Below are positions 17,784 to 24,750 of a DNA stretch of 40,265 nucleotides, piece after piece (the stretch's first letter is position 1; each line of letters begins with the position of its first letter). The DNA comes from an uncultured Lentisphaeria bacterium. GTDB taxonomy: Bacteria > Verrucomicrobiota > Lentisphaeria > Victivallales > UBA1829. Made by a program: the position numbers and the translations under genes. The notes under the pieces are model-generated. The model saw only the letters and a list, made by a program, of their open reading frames with translations. It made no database searches and was not told where the DNA came from. The stretch is taken from positions 1 through 40,265 of the forward strand of contig CAJKAR010000039.1 of assembly GCA_905197955.1 (NCBI GenBank). The letters run 5' to 3'.

Positions 17784-18788
17784 ATGGCTTCCGGCAAAAT
17801 AAAAGTTCTGGCTCTCGGTTCCACGATTCTGGATGTACTGGCAAATGTGGAAGAGGAGTTCCTCTCGACCATCGAGGGGGAGAAGGGCGGAATGGTGATG
17901 ATCGATGCGGAAACCTCCGACCGGCTTGTCGCACGGCTGCCCTCCTGTCAGAGAATGCTCGGCGGGTCTGCCGCCAACACGCTGTTCGGACTCCAGAGAC
18001 TCGGCATTCCAACCACGATGCTCGGAAAAGTCGGCACTGATTCCGAAGGGGATTTCTACCGGAGCGAATATGCCAGAATCGGCGGCGATGTCTCGCGTTT
18101 CAAGACGACGCCGGATTACCGGACCGGCCGATGCGTCAGTCTGATCACCCCCGACTCCGAACGCACCATGCGCACCGATCTGGGGGCCGCCTCCACCTTC
18201 AAGGTCACGGAGATCACGGCGGATGATTTCGAGGGGATTACGCATGTCCATGTGGAAGGCTACATGATGTTCAATTTCGATGTCTTCCTGCATGTGCTGA
18301 AGCTGGCGAAGGATGCCGGAGCCACGATCAGTCTTGATCTTGCCTCGTTCGAAGTGGTGAACATCTTCCGCGATAAGCTGGATGATGTTCTCAAACGCTA
18401 TGTCGATATCGTCTTTGCCAACGAGGACGAAGCACGCGCATTTCTCGGAGGAACGGAGGAACTGGATCCGAAAGCCGCAACGGCGAAACTCTGTGAATTC
18501 TGTCGGATCTCCGCCGTCAAACTTGGCAAAAAGGGCGCGTGCATCCGGTCCGGGAACGAGGTGGTCTTTCCCGGTGCGGAGCTTGTCACGGCGGTCGATA
18601 CCACCGGAGCAGGCGATCTCTGGCAGGCGGGCTTCCTCTACGGATGGCTCAATGGATATTCCCTCGAAATCGCCGGGAAAATGGCGGCGATTCTCGGTGC
18701 GGAAGTTGTGCAGGTCATCGGAGCGACCATTCCGCCTTATCGCTGGGACCCGATTAAAACTCGATTCAAAAATCTGATCTTGAAATAA
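17784..18788 (+). CDS. PfkB-family kinase, probable adenosine kinase
   Basis: A 334-residue ribokinase-fold sugar or nucleoside kinase. Seen: the N-terminal GSTILDVLANV strand, the GGSAANTLFGLQRLG signature, GKVGTDSEGDFY, and the C-terminal PfkB signature DTTGAGDLWQAGFLYG with the catalytic Asp and anion hole. A GAAGGAG site precedes the ATG. It lies between metK and ahcY. Adenosylhomocysteinase releases adenosine, and removing adenosine pulls that reversible reaction forward, so adenosine kinase is the most likely activity. The substrate is inferred from context and not from a substrate-specific motif. Confidence 0.85.
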   Translation: MASGKIKVLALGSTILDVLANVEEEFLSTIEGEKGGMVMIDAETSDRLVARLPSCQRMLGGSAANTLFGLQRLGIPTTMLGKVGTDSEGDFYRSEYARIGGDVSRFKTTPDYRTGRCVSLITPDSERTMRTDLGAASTFKVTEITADDFEGITHVHVEGYMMFNFDVFLHVLKLAKDAGATISLDLASFEVVNIFRDKLDDVLKRYVDIVFANEDEARAFLGGTEELDPKAATAKLCEFCRISAVKLGKKGACIRSGNEVVFPGAELVTAVDTTGAGDLWQAGFLYGWLNGYSLEIAGKMAAILGAEVVQVIGATIPPYRWDPIKTRFKNLILK

Positions 18789-18810
18789 ATCTAACACAGG
18801 AAACGGAATC

Positions 18811-20391
18811 ATGCCCACAAAGAAAACTGCCGGAAAAGCACCTGCTCCCGCAAAGAAAACTGTCGGAAAAGTACCTGCTCCCGCGAAGAAAACTGCCGGG
18901 AAAGCACCTGCTCCCGCAAAGAAAACTGCTGGAAAAGCACCTGTTCCCGCAAAGAAGAAAAGTGCTGCCAAAGTCGAACCTGTATTCAGCGACTACAAGA
19001 TCCGCGACATCGGTCTTGCCGAAGCCGGAAGAAAAGAACTGGACATTGCCGAAAAAGAGATGCCCGGTCTGATGGCGGTCCGGAAAAAATACGGGAAAAA
19101 GAAACCGCTGAAAGGCGTCAAGATCATGGGCAGTCTCCACATGACCGTTCAGACTGCTGTGCTGATCGAAACCCTGAAGGAACTCGGTGCGGATGTCCGC
19201 TGGTGCTCCTGCAACATCTTTTCGACGCAGGATCAGGCTGCGGCGGCGATCGTCAAAACCGGCGTGCCGGTGTTTGCATGGAAAGGCGAAACGCTCGAAG
19301 AGTACTGGGACTGCACCCTCAAAGCCATCACCTGGCCCGACGGATCCGGCCCTGATCAGATCGTCGATGACGGCGGCGATGCCACCCTTCTCATTCACTG
19401 GGGCGTAAAAGCGGAAAAGGATCCCTCCTTCCTCAAACGCAAACCCTCCTCCGAGGAAGAGCGTGTCATTCTGAATCTCCTCAAGAAAACGCTCAAAGAG
19501 GATCCGAAACGCTGGAGCAAGGTTGCCGCCAGGGTCAAGGGCGTTTCCGAAGAGACGACCACAGGCGTGCATCGTCTGATCCAGATGGCGGAACGCGGCG
19601 AACTGCTCTTCCCCGCCATCAACGTCAACGACTCTGTGACGAAATCCAAATTCGACAACATCTACGGCTGCCGCCACTCCCTGACCGACGGAATCAAACG
19701 CGCTCTTGATGTGATGCTCTCCGGCAAGCAGGCGGTTGTCTGCGGCTACGGCGACGTCGGCAAAGGCTGCGCCGAAGCGCTCAAAAACGAACGCGCCAGA
19801 GTCATTGTAACCGAAATCGACCCGATCTGCGCTCTTCAGGCATGCATGGCGGGCTTCACGGTCGCCACGGTGGAGGATGCGCTCCCGACTGCCGATCTCT
19901 ATGTCACGACAACCGGCAACTGCCATATCATCACCGCCGAACACATGAAGAAGATGAAAGACCAGGCGATCGTCTGCAACATCGGCCATTTCGATAACGA
20001 AATCGAGGTTGCCAGACTCAAAGCGATCCCCGGCATCAAGATCGTCGAGATCAAAGGCCATGAGTGCCCGGTCCACATGTACCAGTTCCCCGACGGGCAC
20101 TGCATCTATCTGCTTGCGGAAGGACGTCTTGTCAACCTCGGCTGCGCGACGGGCCATCCCAGCTTTGTCATGAGCTGCTCCTTTGCCAACCAGGTGCTCG
20201 CACAGATCGCGATCGCAACCCGGAAGCACGAGGTCAAGGTCTACCGTCTCCCGAAAGAGCTCGACGAGGAAGTCGCGGCTCTGCATCTGGAGAAACTCGG
20301 CGCCAAGCTCACCCGTCTGACGCAGGAGCAGGCGGATTATATCGGCGTCAAGATCGAAGGCCCCTACAAAGCGGATTATTACAGATATTAA
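18811..20391 (+). CDS. ahcY: Adenosylhomocysteinase with a repetitive basic N-terminal tail
   Basis: A 526-residue enzyme that splits S-adenosylhomocysteine into homocysteine and adenosine, completing the SAM cycle. Core features: MGSLHMTVQTAVLIETL, CNIFSTQDQAAAAI, the NAD-binding VVCGYGDVGKGCAEAL, GHPSFVMSCSFANQVLAQ, and the typical C-terminus KADYYRY. Unusual is residues 2-55: four 11-residue repeats of the type PAKKTAGKAPA and a degenerate fifth, rich in Lys, Ala and Pro, like the tails of histone-H1-like bacterial proteins. The catalytic domain begins near FSDYKIRDIG at about residue 60. The ATG at 18811 has AGGAAA upstream. The gene is 22 bp after the kinase and ends at a strong terminator. 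Confidence 0.95.
   Translation: MPTKKTAGKAPAPAKKTVGKVPAPAKKTAGKAPAPAKKTAGKAPVPAKKKSAAKVEPVFSDYKIRDIGLAEAGRKELDIAEKEMPGLMAVRKKYGKKKPLKGVKIMGSLHMTVQTAVLIETLKELGADVRWCSCNIFSTQDQAAAAIVKTGVPVFAWKGETLEEYWDCTLKAITWPDGSGPDQIVDDGGDATLLIHWGVKAEKDPSFLKRKPSSEEERVILNLLKKTLKEDPKRWSKVAARVKGVSEETTTGVHRLIQMAERGELLFPAINVNDSVTKSKFDNIYGCRHSLTDGIKRALDVMLSGKQAVVCGYGDVGKGCAEALKNERARVIVTEIDPICALQACMAGFTVATVEDALPTADLYVTTTGNCHIITAEHMKKMKDQAIVCNIGHFDNEIEVARLKAIPGIKIVEIKGHECPVHMYQFPDGHCIYLLAEGRLVNLGCATGHPSFVMSCSFANQVLAQIAIATRKHEVKVYRLPKELDEEVAALHLEKLGAKLTRLTQEQADYIGVKIEGPYKADYYRY
18814..18945 (+). repeat. Four in-frame 33-bp tandem repeats in ahcY
   Basis: Units begin at 18814, 18847, 18880 and 18913, each encoding an 11-residue Pro/Ala-Lys-Lys-Thr block with few substitutions. 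A shortened fifth unit starts at 18946. Because the unit is a multiple of three, copy number could change without breaking the enzyme. Confidence 0.95.
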
Positions 20392-20420
20392 TCCGCATTT
20401 GACATCAGACTCATATTCAG

Positions 20421-20456
20421 GACAGGCGGCATATCACGGCCGCCTGTCTGATTTTT
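20421..20456 (+). terminator. Intrinsic terminator after ahcY
   Basis: A perfect 10-bp GC-rich stem (20421-20430 with 20439-20448), an eight-base loop, then TGATTTTT. It ends the pfkB-ahcY transcript just before the TauE/SafE gene. Confidence 0.8.
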
Positions 20457-20471
20457 CGGAGATTGTAAACA

Positions 20472-21227
20472 ATGGATTCTTTTCTGGATGGATTCACGAT
20501 CTGGAATGCCGCCGCACTGATTGCCTCGGCGCTTCTGATCGGACTCAATAAGACGGGTATTCCCGGAATCGGACTGCTTCCGGTTCTTCTGCTGACGATG
20601 ACCTTTCCGACACGTCTCTCCACCGGTCTTCAGCTGGGCATGCTCTGCATGGCGGATGTGATCGCGGTCATCTGGTACCGCCGGAACGCGAACTGGCGGC
20701 TGATTCTGCGACTGATTCCGGCAGCCGCGGCAGGACTTCTGGCGGGGACTCTGCTCGTCAACCAGCTGAATGATCGGACGATGGCGGTGACCATCGGAAT
20801 CATTGTGCTCTTCCTCTGCGGAATCAGCATTGTCAAGGACTACGTGCTGAAGGATGTGAACCGGATCCCGACTCACTGGACATTCGGGGCAACCGCAGGG
20901 TTTCTTGCCGGATTCACCACGCTGATTGCCAATGCGGCGGGCCCCGTCATGGCACTCTATTTTCTGGCGCTGAAACTGGAGAAAAAAGAATACGTGGGAA
21001 CCGGAGCATGGTTCTTCCTGCTGATGAACTGGACCAAACTGCCGATTTTCGTCTGGCAGGAGCGCATCACGATGCAGTCGGCAATGGCGGATCTGGTCAT
21101 GCTGCCTTTTATTGTTGTCGGAGCAATCATCGGAATTGTCATGCTGAAACACATCTCGCAGGAGTGGTTCAACAGGATCGTGGTCATATTCTCCATCATT
21201 GCGGCACTGAAACTGATTTTCTTCTGA
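20472..21227 (+). CDS. TauE/SafE-family membrane transporter
   Basis: A 251-residue protein with about eight hydrophobic segments in the two-half arrangement typical of the TauE/SafE (formerly DUF81) family: an N-terminal half with LIGLNKTGIPGIGLLPV and a second half with TAGFLAGFTTLIANAAGPVMALYFLAL. Members move sulfite, sulfoacetate or other organic anions across the inner membrane; many are uncharacterised. The position after SAM-cycle genes suggests a sulfur link, but the terminator at 20421 separates it from them. GGAG lies ten bases before the ATG. It converges with the small gene at 21253. Confidence 0.85.
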   Translation: MDSFLDGFTIWNAAALIASALLIGLNKTGIPGIGLLPVLLLTMTFPTRLSTGLQLGMLCMADVIAVIWYRRNANWRLILRLIPAAAAGLLAGTLLVNQLNDRTMAVTIGIIVLFLCGISIVKDYVLKDVNRIPTHWTFGATAGFLAGFTTLIANAAGPVMALYFLALKLEKKEYVGTGAWFFLLMNWTKLPIFVWQERITMQSAMADLVMLPFIVVGAIIGIVMLKHISQEWFNRIVVIFSIIAALKLIFF

Positions 21228-21252
21228 GTGCAGCGGAGGAGAAAATACGGCG

Positions 21253-21663
21253 TCAGAATTCCGCTTTGCCCCGGATGTCGAATTTATAGGAGACGGAGAG
21301 AATTTTGACGCCCATCCCCATGAATTCCTTGCTGAACTTGAGACCGTTCAGAGTGTTGTCGCCCTGCAGATTCAGGTTCAGACTGAAATGGTCGGGATTG
21401 TTCAGGACGCTGCGATGGTTGCCGTCGCCGGTGTTTTCCGTATAGGTGTATGTGTTGACATGCTCCGTGTTCACTTTCTCCTCCTTGTTTGCAAGAAGTC
21501 CGGTTCCGGAGAATTTCACTTCGATGTCTGAAAGTTTTACGTTCAGATCCAGCTTCAGATCCTTGTGATCCAGTTCGCCGGAAAGAACAGAGATGTATTT
21601 CTTGACATTGCTGTCGATTTCAGATTTCAGAAAAGTCTTGATAATGGATCCCAGCATTGACAT
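21253..21663 (-). CDS. Hypothetical 136-residue protein
   Basis: I do not recognise a family. Starting at the ATG at 21663, which has GGGAG nine bases upstream, the protein has a short amphipathic N-terminus (MSMLGSIIKTFLKSEI), then alternating hydrophobic and polar residues suggesting beta strands (LKLDLNVKLSDIEVKFSG), a polar Thr/Asn-rich middle, and a C-terminal strand pair (GVKILSVSYKFDIRG). No signal peptide or membrane helix is evident. Its frame runs upstream to 21708 without a better start. It is convergent with the TauE/SafE gene and divergent from a pseudopilin gene. Confidence 0.6.
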   Translation of the reverse strand: MSMLGSIIKTFLKSEIDSNVKKYISVLSGELDHKDLKLDLNVKLSDIEVKFSGTGLLANKEEKVNTEHVNTYTYTENTGDGNHRSVLNNPDHFSLNLNLQGDNTLNGLKFSKEFMGMGVKILSVSYKFDIRGKAEF

Positions 21664-21709
21664 TGTATTTGCTCCCGATCTGATTAAGATTCCGCGGACA
21701 CCCTGCATT

Positions 21710-21757
21710 GGAACAGAAAAACGGATTTATTTCCGCATCCTTTTCCAGTTCTGTTCC
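21710..21757. repeat. Nested inverted repeat between divergent genes
   Basis: GGAACAGAA (21710-21718) pairs with TTCTGTTCC (21749-21757), and a 4-bp CGGA/TCCG hairpin sits inside. The remainder of the 295-bp gap (21664-21958) shows only the candidate promoter at 21886 and no gene. Confidence 0.45.
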
Positions 21758-21885
21758 CTTCCGGATCATTTCCGCATATTTTGTTTCCCGTCAATGTAAT
21801 CCGATTCATCGAAAAATCAAATATTCCAAGCGCTTTTCCCGACTGCCGGAAATAAGAAATGATCGGTTCCGACGGTCCTTCTCAT

Positions 21886-21914
21886 TTGTTTTTTCAAAAA
21901 CAGCACAATAAATG
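21886..21914 (+). promoter_or_regulatory. Candidate promoter for the fourth pseudopilin
   Basis: TTGTTT (21886-21891), 17-bp spacer, TAAATG (21909-21914). The -10 box is a weak match, so this is tentative. Confidence 0.35.
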
Positions 21915-21958
21915 TACTCTCTTCCCGTTTTATGCATAAAGCAGGGAGATGACAGAAA

Positions 21959-22567
21959 ATGAATTTGAAAAAAAGAAAACAAAAATTTACATTAATCGAA
22001 TTACTTACAGTAATAGCCGTCATTGCAATTCTTGCGGGACTGCTTCTTCCCGCACTGAACAAGGCCCGGGCCAAAGCGCAGAGTGTCTCCTGCAAGAGCA
22101 ATCTGAAGCAGCTCGGGATAGCCTTCAAGACCTACAGTAACGACTTCAAACAAGTCCCGCTGGTCTGCATCATGCCATCGAAACGCTCGGAGGCGGAGAA
22201 AACCTTTGGGAATCCGTCCTACATTCCGAGCATCCGGGAACTGCTGGAAAATGAGATCAGCAGCGGCGTGAACGTCTTCCGCTGTCCCTCCGACCGGGGA
22301 GCCGTGGAAGATCCGATCGGCCAATACACCGATGAAGACGACAACGATGCCATCAAAGACACCGGCACCGATTATTCCACCAGTGACGGCAAAACCGATT
22401 TTGAACGGGAAGGATCCAGTTACGAATTCAATGGATTCATGCGGCGGGTGAATGATCGCAGCCGCGCAATGCTGATGCACGACTACCGTCCCTATCATGG
22501 AACAGCAGGTACGCCGGGAGCCGCAAATTACGTCTTTGCCGACGGTCACGTCGGCGATTTAAAGTAA
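21959..22567 (+). CDS. Pseudopilin-like protein with prepilin-type N-terminus
   Basis: A 202-residue protein starting MNLKKRKQK-FTLIELL, then the hydrophobic helix and LLPALNKARAKAQ. The residue before the expected cut is Lys, not Gly. The C-terminus has the canonical NYVFADGHVGD ending of this family, with a His-Gly upstream as in the H-X9-DG motif. An AGGGAG site lies 10 bases before the ATG. Unlike the other three pseudopilins it is not next to a regulator or glycosidase; 13 bp downstream is a membrane-anchored helical protein, so this pair may belong to the shared machine and not to one substrate locus. Confidence 0.87.
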   Translation: MNLKKRKQKFTLIELLTVIAVIAILAGLLLPALNKARAKAQSVSCKSNLKQLGIAFKTYSNDFKQVPLVCIMPSKRSEAEKTFGNPSYIPSIRELLENEISSGVNVFRCPSDRGAVEDPIGQYTDEDDNDAIKDTGTDYSTSDGKTDFEREGSSYEFNGFMRRVNDRSRAMLMHDYRPYHGTAGTPGAANYVFADGHVGDLK

Positions 22568-22580
22568 GGATTGTAAAAAA

Positions 22581-23219
22581 ATGATCAATTTTCTGATGAA
22601 GCATTTGAAATTTTCACTAACAGCGGTTATTCTGTTGACAGTCGGAATGATTGTTGCTCTGGCGACCCTCTTTTCGACCCCTGCACCGAAGTCGGACAAG
22701 CCGGAGGATCTTGCCGCGTTCATCGCATCGCCGGGATTCAGAAAACTTCCGGATGCGAAACAGGAGGAATACCTCAAACGGATGCGTCCGTCGCGGGAGA
22801 AGCGCGGAAATCCGCGGGAAATCACGGCGGCTATGACGGAGACGCAGCGCAGGGCGATGTTTGAAAATATTCGAGCTCTTCATGAAAAGAAAATGATTGA
22901 AGAACTCAAGGCGTACTTCAAGATGTCGAAGGCGGAAAAGGAAAGATATCTGGATCAGAAAATCGCCGAACAGGACCAGCGGATGGCGGAATTCGCCAGG
23001 CGCAGGGCGGAACGGAGTGCCGCTGAAAAGAAAGACGGAGAAGCGCAGGAACGTCGGCGCCCCTCTCCCGATCAGATGGCGGCAATGATGAAGAACCGGA
23101 TTGAAACGACGGCTCCGGAAGTCCGGGCCGCACGCCAGAAATTCTTTCAGGATCTGATGAAACGCCGTGCCGCAACAGGCAGGACCCTCGCACGCAGCGG
23201 TCCTCCGCCGCGCCACTGA
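22581..23219 (+). CDS. Membrane-anchored, highly charged helical protein of unknown function
   Basis: A 212-residue protein with a single N-terminal membrane segment (about 10-32, LTAVILLTVGMIVALATLF) and a long hydrophilic remainder rich in Glu, Lys, Arg and Ala. The region around 85-160 looks alpha-helical and possibly coiled-coil (AEKERYLDQKIAEQDQRMAEF). It ends in a basic Pro-rich tail (SGPPPRH). I recognise no family. It follows the fourth pseudopilin by 13 bp with AAGGA near the start and is probably co-transcribed, which suggests an assembly or anchoring role for that pilin, but there is no direct evidence. Confidence 0.7.
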   Translation: MINFLMKHLKFSLTAVILLTVGMIVALATLFSTPAPKSDKPEDLAAFIASPGFRKLPDAKQEEYLKRMRPSREKRGNPREITAAMTETQRRAMFENIRALHEKKMIEELKAYFKMSKAEKERYLDQKIAEQDQRMAEFARRRAERSAAEKKDGEAQERRRPSPDQMAAMMKNRIETTAPEVRAARQKFFQDLMKRRAATGRTLARSGPPPRH

Positions 23220-23244
23220 TGCTGATTGAAAATTTTGAAATGAA

Positions 23245-23266
23245 AATGCCCGGATTCCCGGGCATT
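23245..23266 (+). terminator. Possible terminator hairpin
   Basis: A 9-bp perfect stem (23245-23253 with 23258-23266) with loop ATTC follows the membrane protein gene, but the downstream T content is low (CTGTGTT). Confidence 0.4.
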
Positions 23267-23298
23267 CTGTGTTGAAGGAATCCTGTTTTATTGTGAAT

Positions 23299-23351
23299 TC
23301 AAAGGATGAAGAAAAGTTTTTTTAATCCACGATGTTATATTCATCCTTTGA
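23299..23351. repeat. 12-bp perfect inverted repeat
   Basis: TCAAAGGATGAA (23299-23310) pairs with TTCATCCTTTGA (23340-23351) around a 29-base loop. It is followed closely by an A/T-rich hairpin (23358-23374) and a terminator (23383-23411), with no open frame in the interval. Confidence 0.6.
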
Positions 23352-23382
23352 GTGATCAAGAAAAGAGTTTTCTTTTTTCCGG

Positions 23383-23411
23383 AATGTCCGCTTGTCTCGG
23401 GCATTTTTTTT
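23383..23411 (+). terminator. Intrinsic terminator upstream of the third cassette
   Basis: AATGTCCG (23383-23390) pairs with CGGGCATT (23398-23405) with one G-T pair and a seven-base loop, and runs into eight T. It insulates the next promoter at 23445, or ends a small transcript from the hairpin region before it. Confidence 0.7.
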
Positions 23412-23444
23412 GTTTCTAAGCGGATTTTTATTTCTGAGAGACAC

Positions 23445-23473
23445 TTGACGGATTTATCTTGAACATGTATTTT
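23445..23473 (+). promoter_or_regulatory. Promoter for the regulator of the third cassette
   Basis: TTGACG (23445-23450), 17-bp spacer, TATTTT (23468-23473). It overlaps the upstream in-frame TTG and ATG codons, which fixes the regulator start further downstream. Confidence 0.6.
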
Positions 23474-23500
23474 GCCGACAACAAAACAATGGAGCAGTCA

Positions 23501-24607
23501 ATGGAGGAAAAGAGATGGGAAAGGAAAAAGGACGTTCCACGAAGCGTCAGGTTCATCACGGAAAATCTGGCGGAACGAATTCTTTCCAGAGATCTGCCGC
23601 CGCACTGCAAACTGCCGGGCGTCCGGGAACTGGCGAAATCTTACGGTGTTTCAGCGGTGACAATTTGTAAAAGCATCGGAGAACTGAAGCGCCGGGGTTT
23701 GATCGAAGCCTACCGCGGAATCGGATTGTTCGCCGCGGAACCGGGCAGCGAAGAAAAAAAACTCTACCACCGTACCCATACGGATTTTCATGTGGGACTG
23801 ATTCATCAGAACAAAGCTGGCTCCCATGTGACAGGAGATATTCATTCCGCGTGGTATATTGACCATCTGATGGACGACTGGGTTACCTCTGCGGTACAGC
23901 AATGTGAAGAATTCGGATTCCGGCATACTCAATTCGACTGTTTCCCTGAAGGAAGTGATCCCTGCGACGCCTATCTCTGTTCAACTACGGTAATGAAGTG
24001 GGAAAACGTTGCAGGAATGACCAAAAAGCCGGTTTTGTTTCTGTCATCGCGCCCGCCGGAGAATTTTTCCATTCCGGAAAACTGGATTGCATCGGATCTT
24101 TATGCGATGTCGCGGATTGCTGTTTCCCGTCTGATTGATCGGGGATACCGCCGGATTGCCTGTCTCTGCGGAATTGATACCGCTGCCTATCAATCGAGAA
24201 TCCAGGCATACCGGGATGTTCTGGAAGCGGCAGACCTTCCGTTCCGGGAGGAACTGGTCTTCCGTTCGGACAGCAGTGAATGGGAGATTCGGAAACAGAT
24301 CGACAAACTGCTTCTGCTTCCGAAAGAGGTTCGCCCCGATGCGGTCTACTGCATCAGCGACCGGCGGGCGATTCTTCTTCAGGATCGTCTGCGGGAACTG
24401 AAAATCGAAGTGCCAGCCGAGATGGCGATCATGGGATTCGACGGCTGTGAAGAAGCGCGGCGACGGGGCATCAGTACCATTACCATTCCCGTCGGTGACA
24501 TCGGTTCCTGGGGTGTTAATTTTCTGAACGGCCTGAGAACGGGAACGCTGCATTCACCATTCCATTTTCTATTCTGTGGAGAATTGTTTTCTGGAAAAAC
24601 TTGTTAA
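23501..24607 (+). CDS. GntR-type HTH regulator with LacI/GalR-like sensor domain
   Basis: A 368-residue regulator with the same layout as the one at 4814 but little direct similarity. An N-terminal GntR winged helix (about 15-80: LPGVRELAKSYGVSAVTICKSI, then RRGLIEAYRGIG) joins a LacI-like sensor (VGLIHQNKAG onward, with RIAVSRLIDRGYRRIACLCG and MAIMGFDGCEEARRRGISTITIP typical of the second lobe). The ATG at 23501 is chosen because GGAG lies six bases upstream and the promoter overlaps the earlier codons. It precedes a pseudopilin, a glycosidase and a GH110 gene and probably responds to a sugar from their substrate. Confidence 0.85.
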   Translation: MEEKRWERKKDVPRSVRFITENLAERILSRDLPPHCKLPGVRELAKSYGVSAVTICKSIGELKRRGLIEAYRGIGLFAAEPGSEEKKLYHRTHTDFHVGLIHQNKAGSHVTGDIHSAWYIDHLMDDWVTSAVQQCEEFGFRHTQFDCFPEGSDPCDAYLCSTTVMKWENVAGMTKKPVLFLSSRPPENFSIPENWIASDLYAMSRIAVSRLIDRGYRRIACLCGIDTAAYQSRIQAYRDVLEAADLPFREELVFRSDSSEWEIRKQIDKLLLLPKEVRPDAVYCISDRRAILLQDRLRELKIEVPAEMAIMGFDGCEEARRRGISTITIPVGDIGSWGVNFLNGLRTGTLHSPFHFLFCGELFSGKTC

Positions 24608-24657
24608 AACTTGTTTAAATATCTATCTTTTTTTCTTTTTTTCCCTATTGATCCATA

Positions 24658-24685
24658 TTGACTTTTTTTCCGTCTATCGTATAAT
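24658..24685 (+). promoter_or_regulatory. Promoter for the pseudopilin-glycosidase-GH110 genes
   Basis: TTGACT (24658-24663), 16-bp spacer, perfect TATAAT (24680-24685). Adjacent 10-bp direct repeats AAAACTTGTT (24596-24605 and 24606-24615) lie upstream, at the end of the regulator gene. Confidence 0.7.
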
Positions 24686-24750
24686 GAAACTATGGAAACG
24701 GAGAAAACCGCTGCTTCCCGATAAATCAAGAATAAAATGAGGGCGGAAAA

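Noticed and set aside
18789..18810. SAH riboswitch before ahcY
   Set aside because: The gap to the kinase gene is only 22 bp, too short for the aptamer.
18814..18975. CRISPR-like array from regular 33-bp repeats
   Set aside because: The units are contiguous without spacers and encode in-frame amino acid repeats in ahcY.
18766..20286. Open frame of 506 codons opposite ahcY
   Set aside because: Shadow of ahcY; its terminal repeats only mirror the ahcY tandem repeats.
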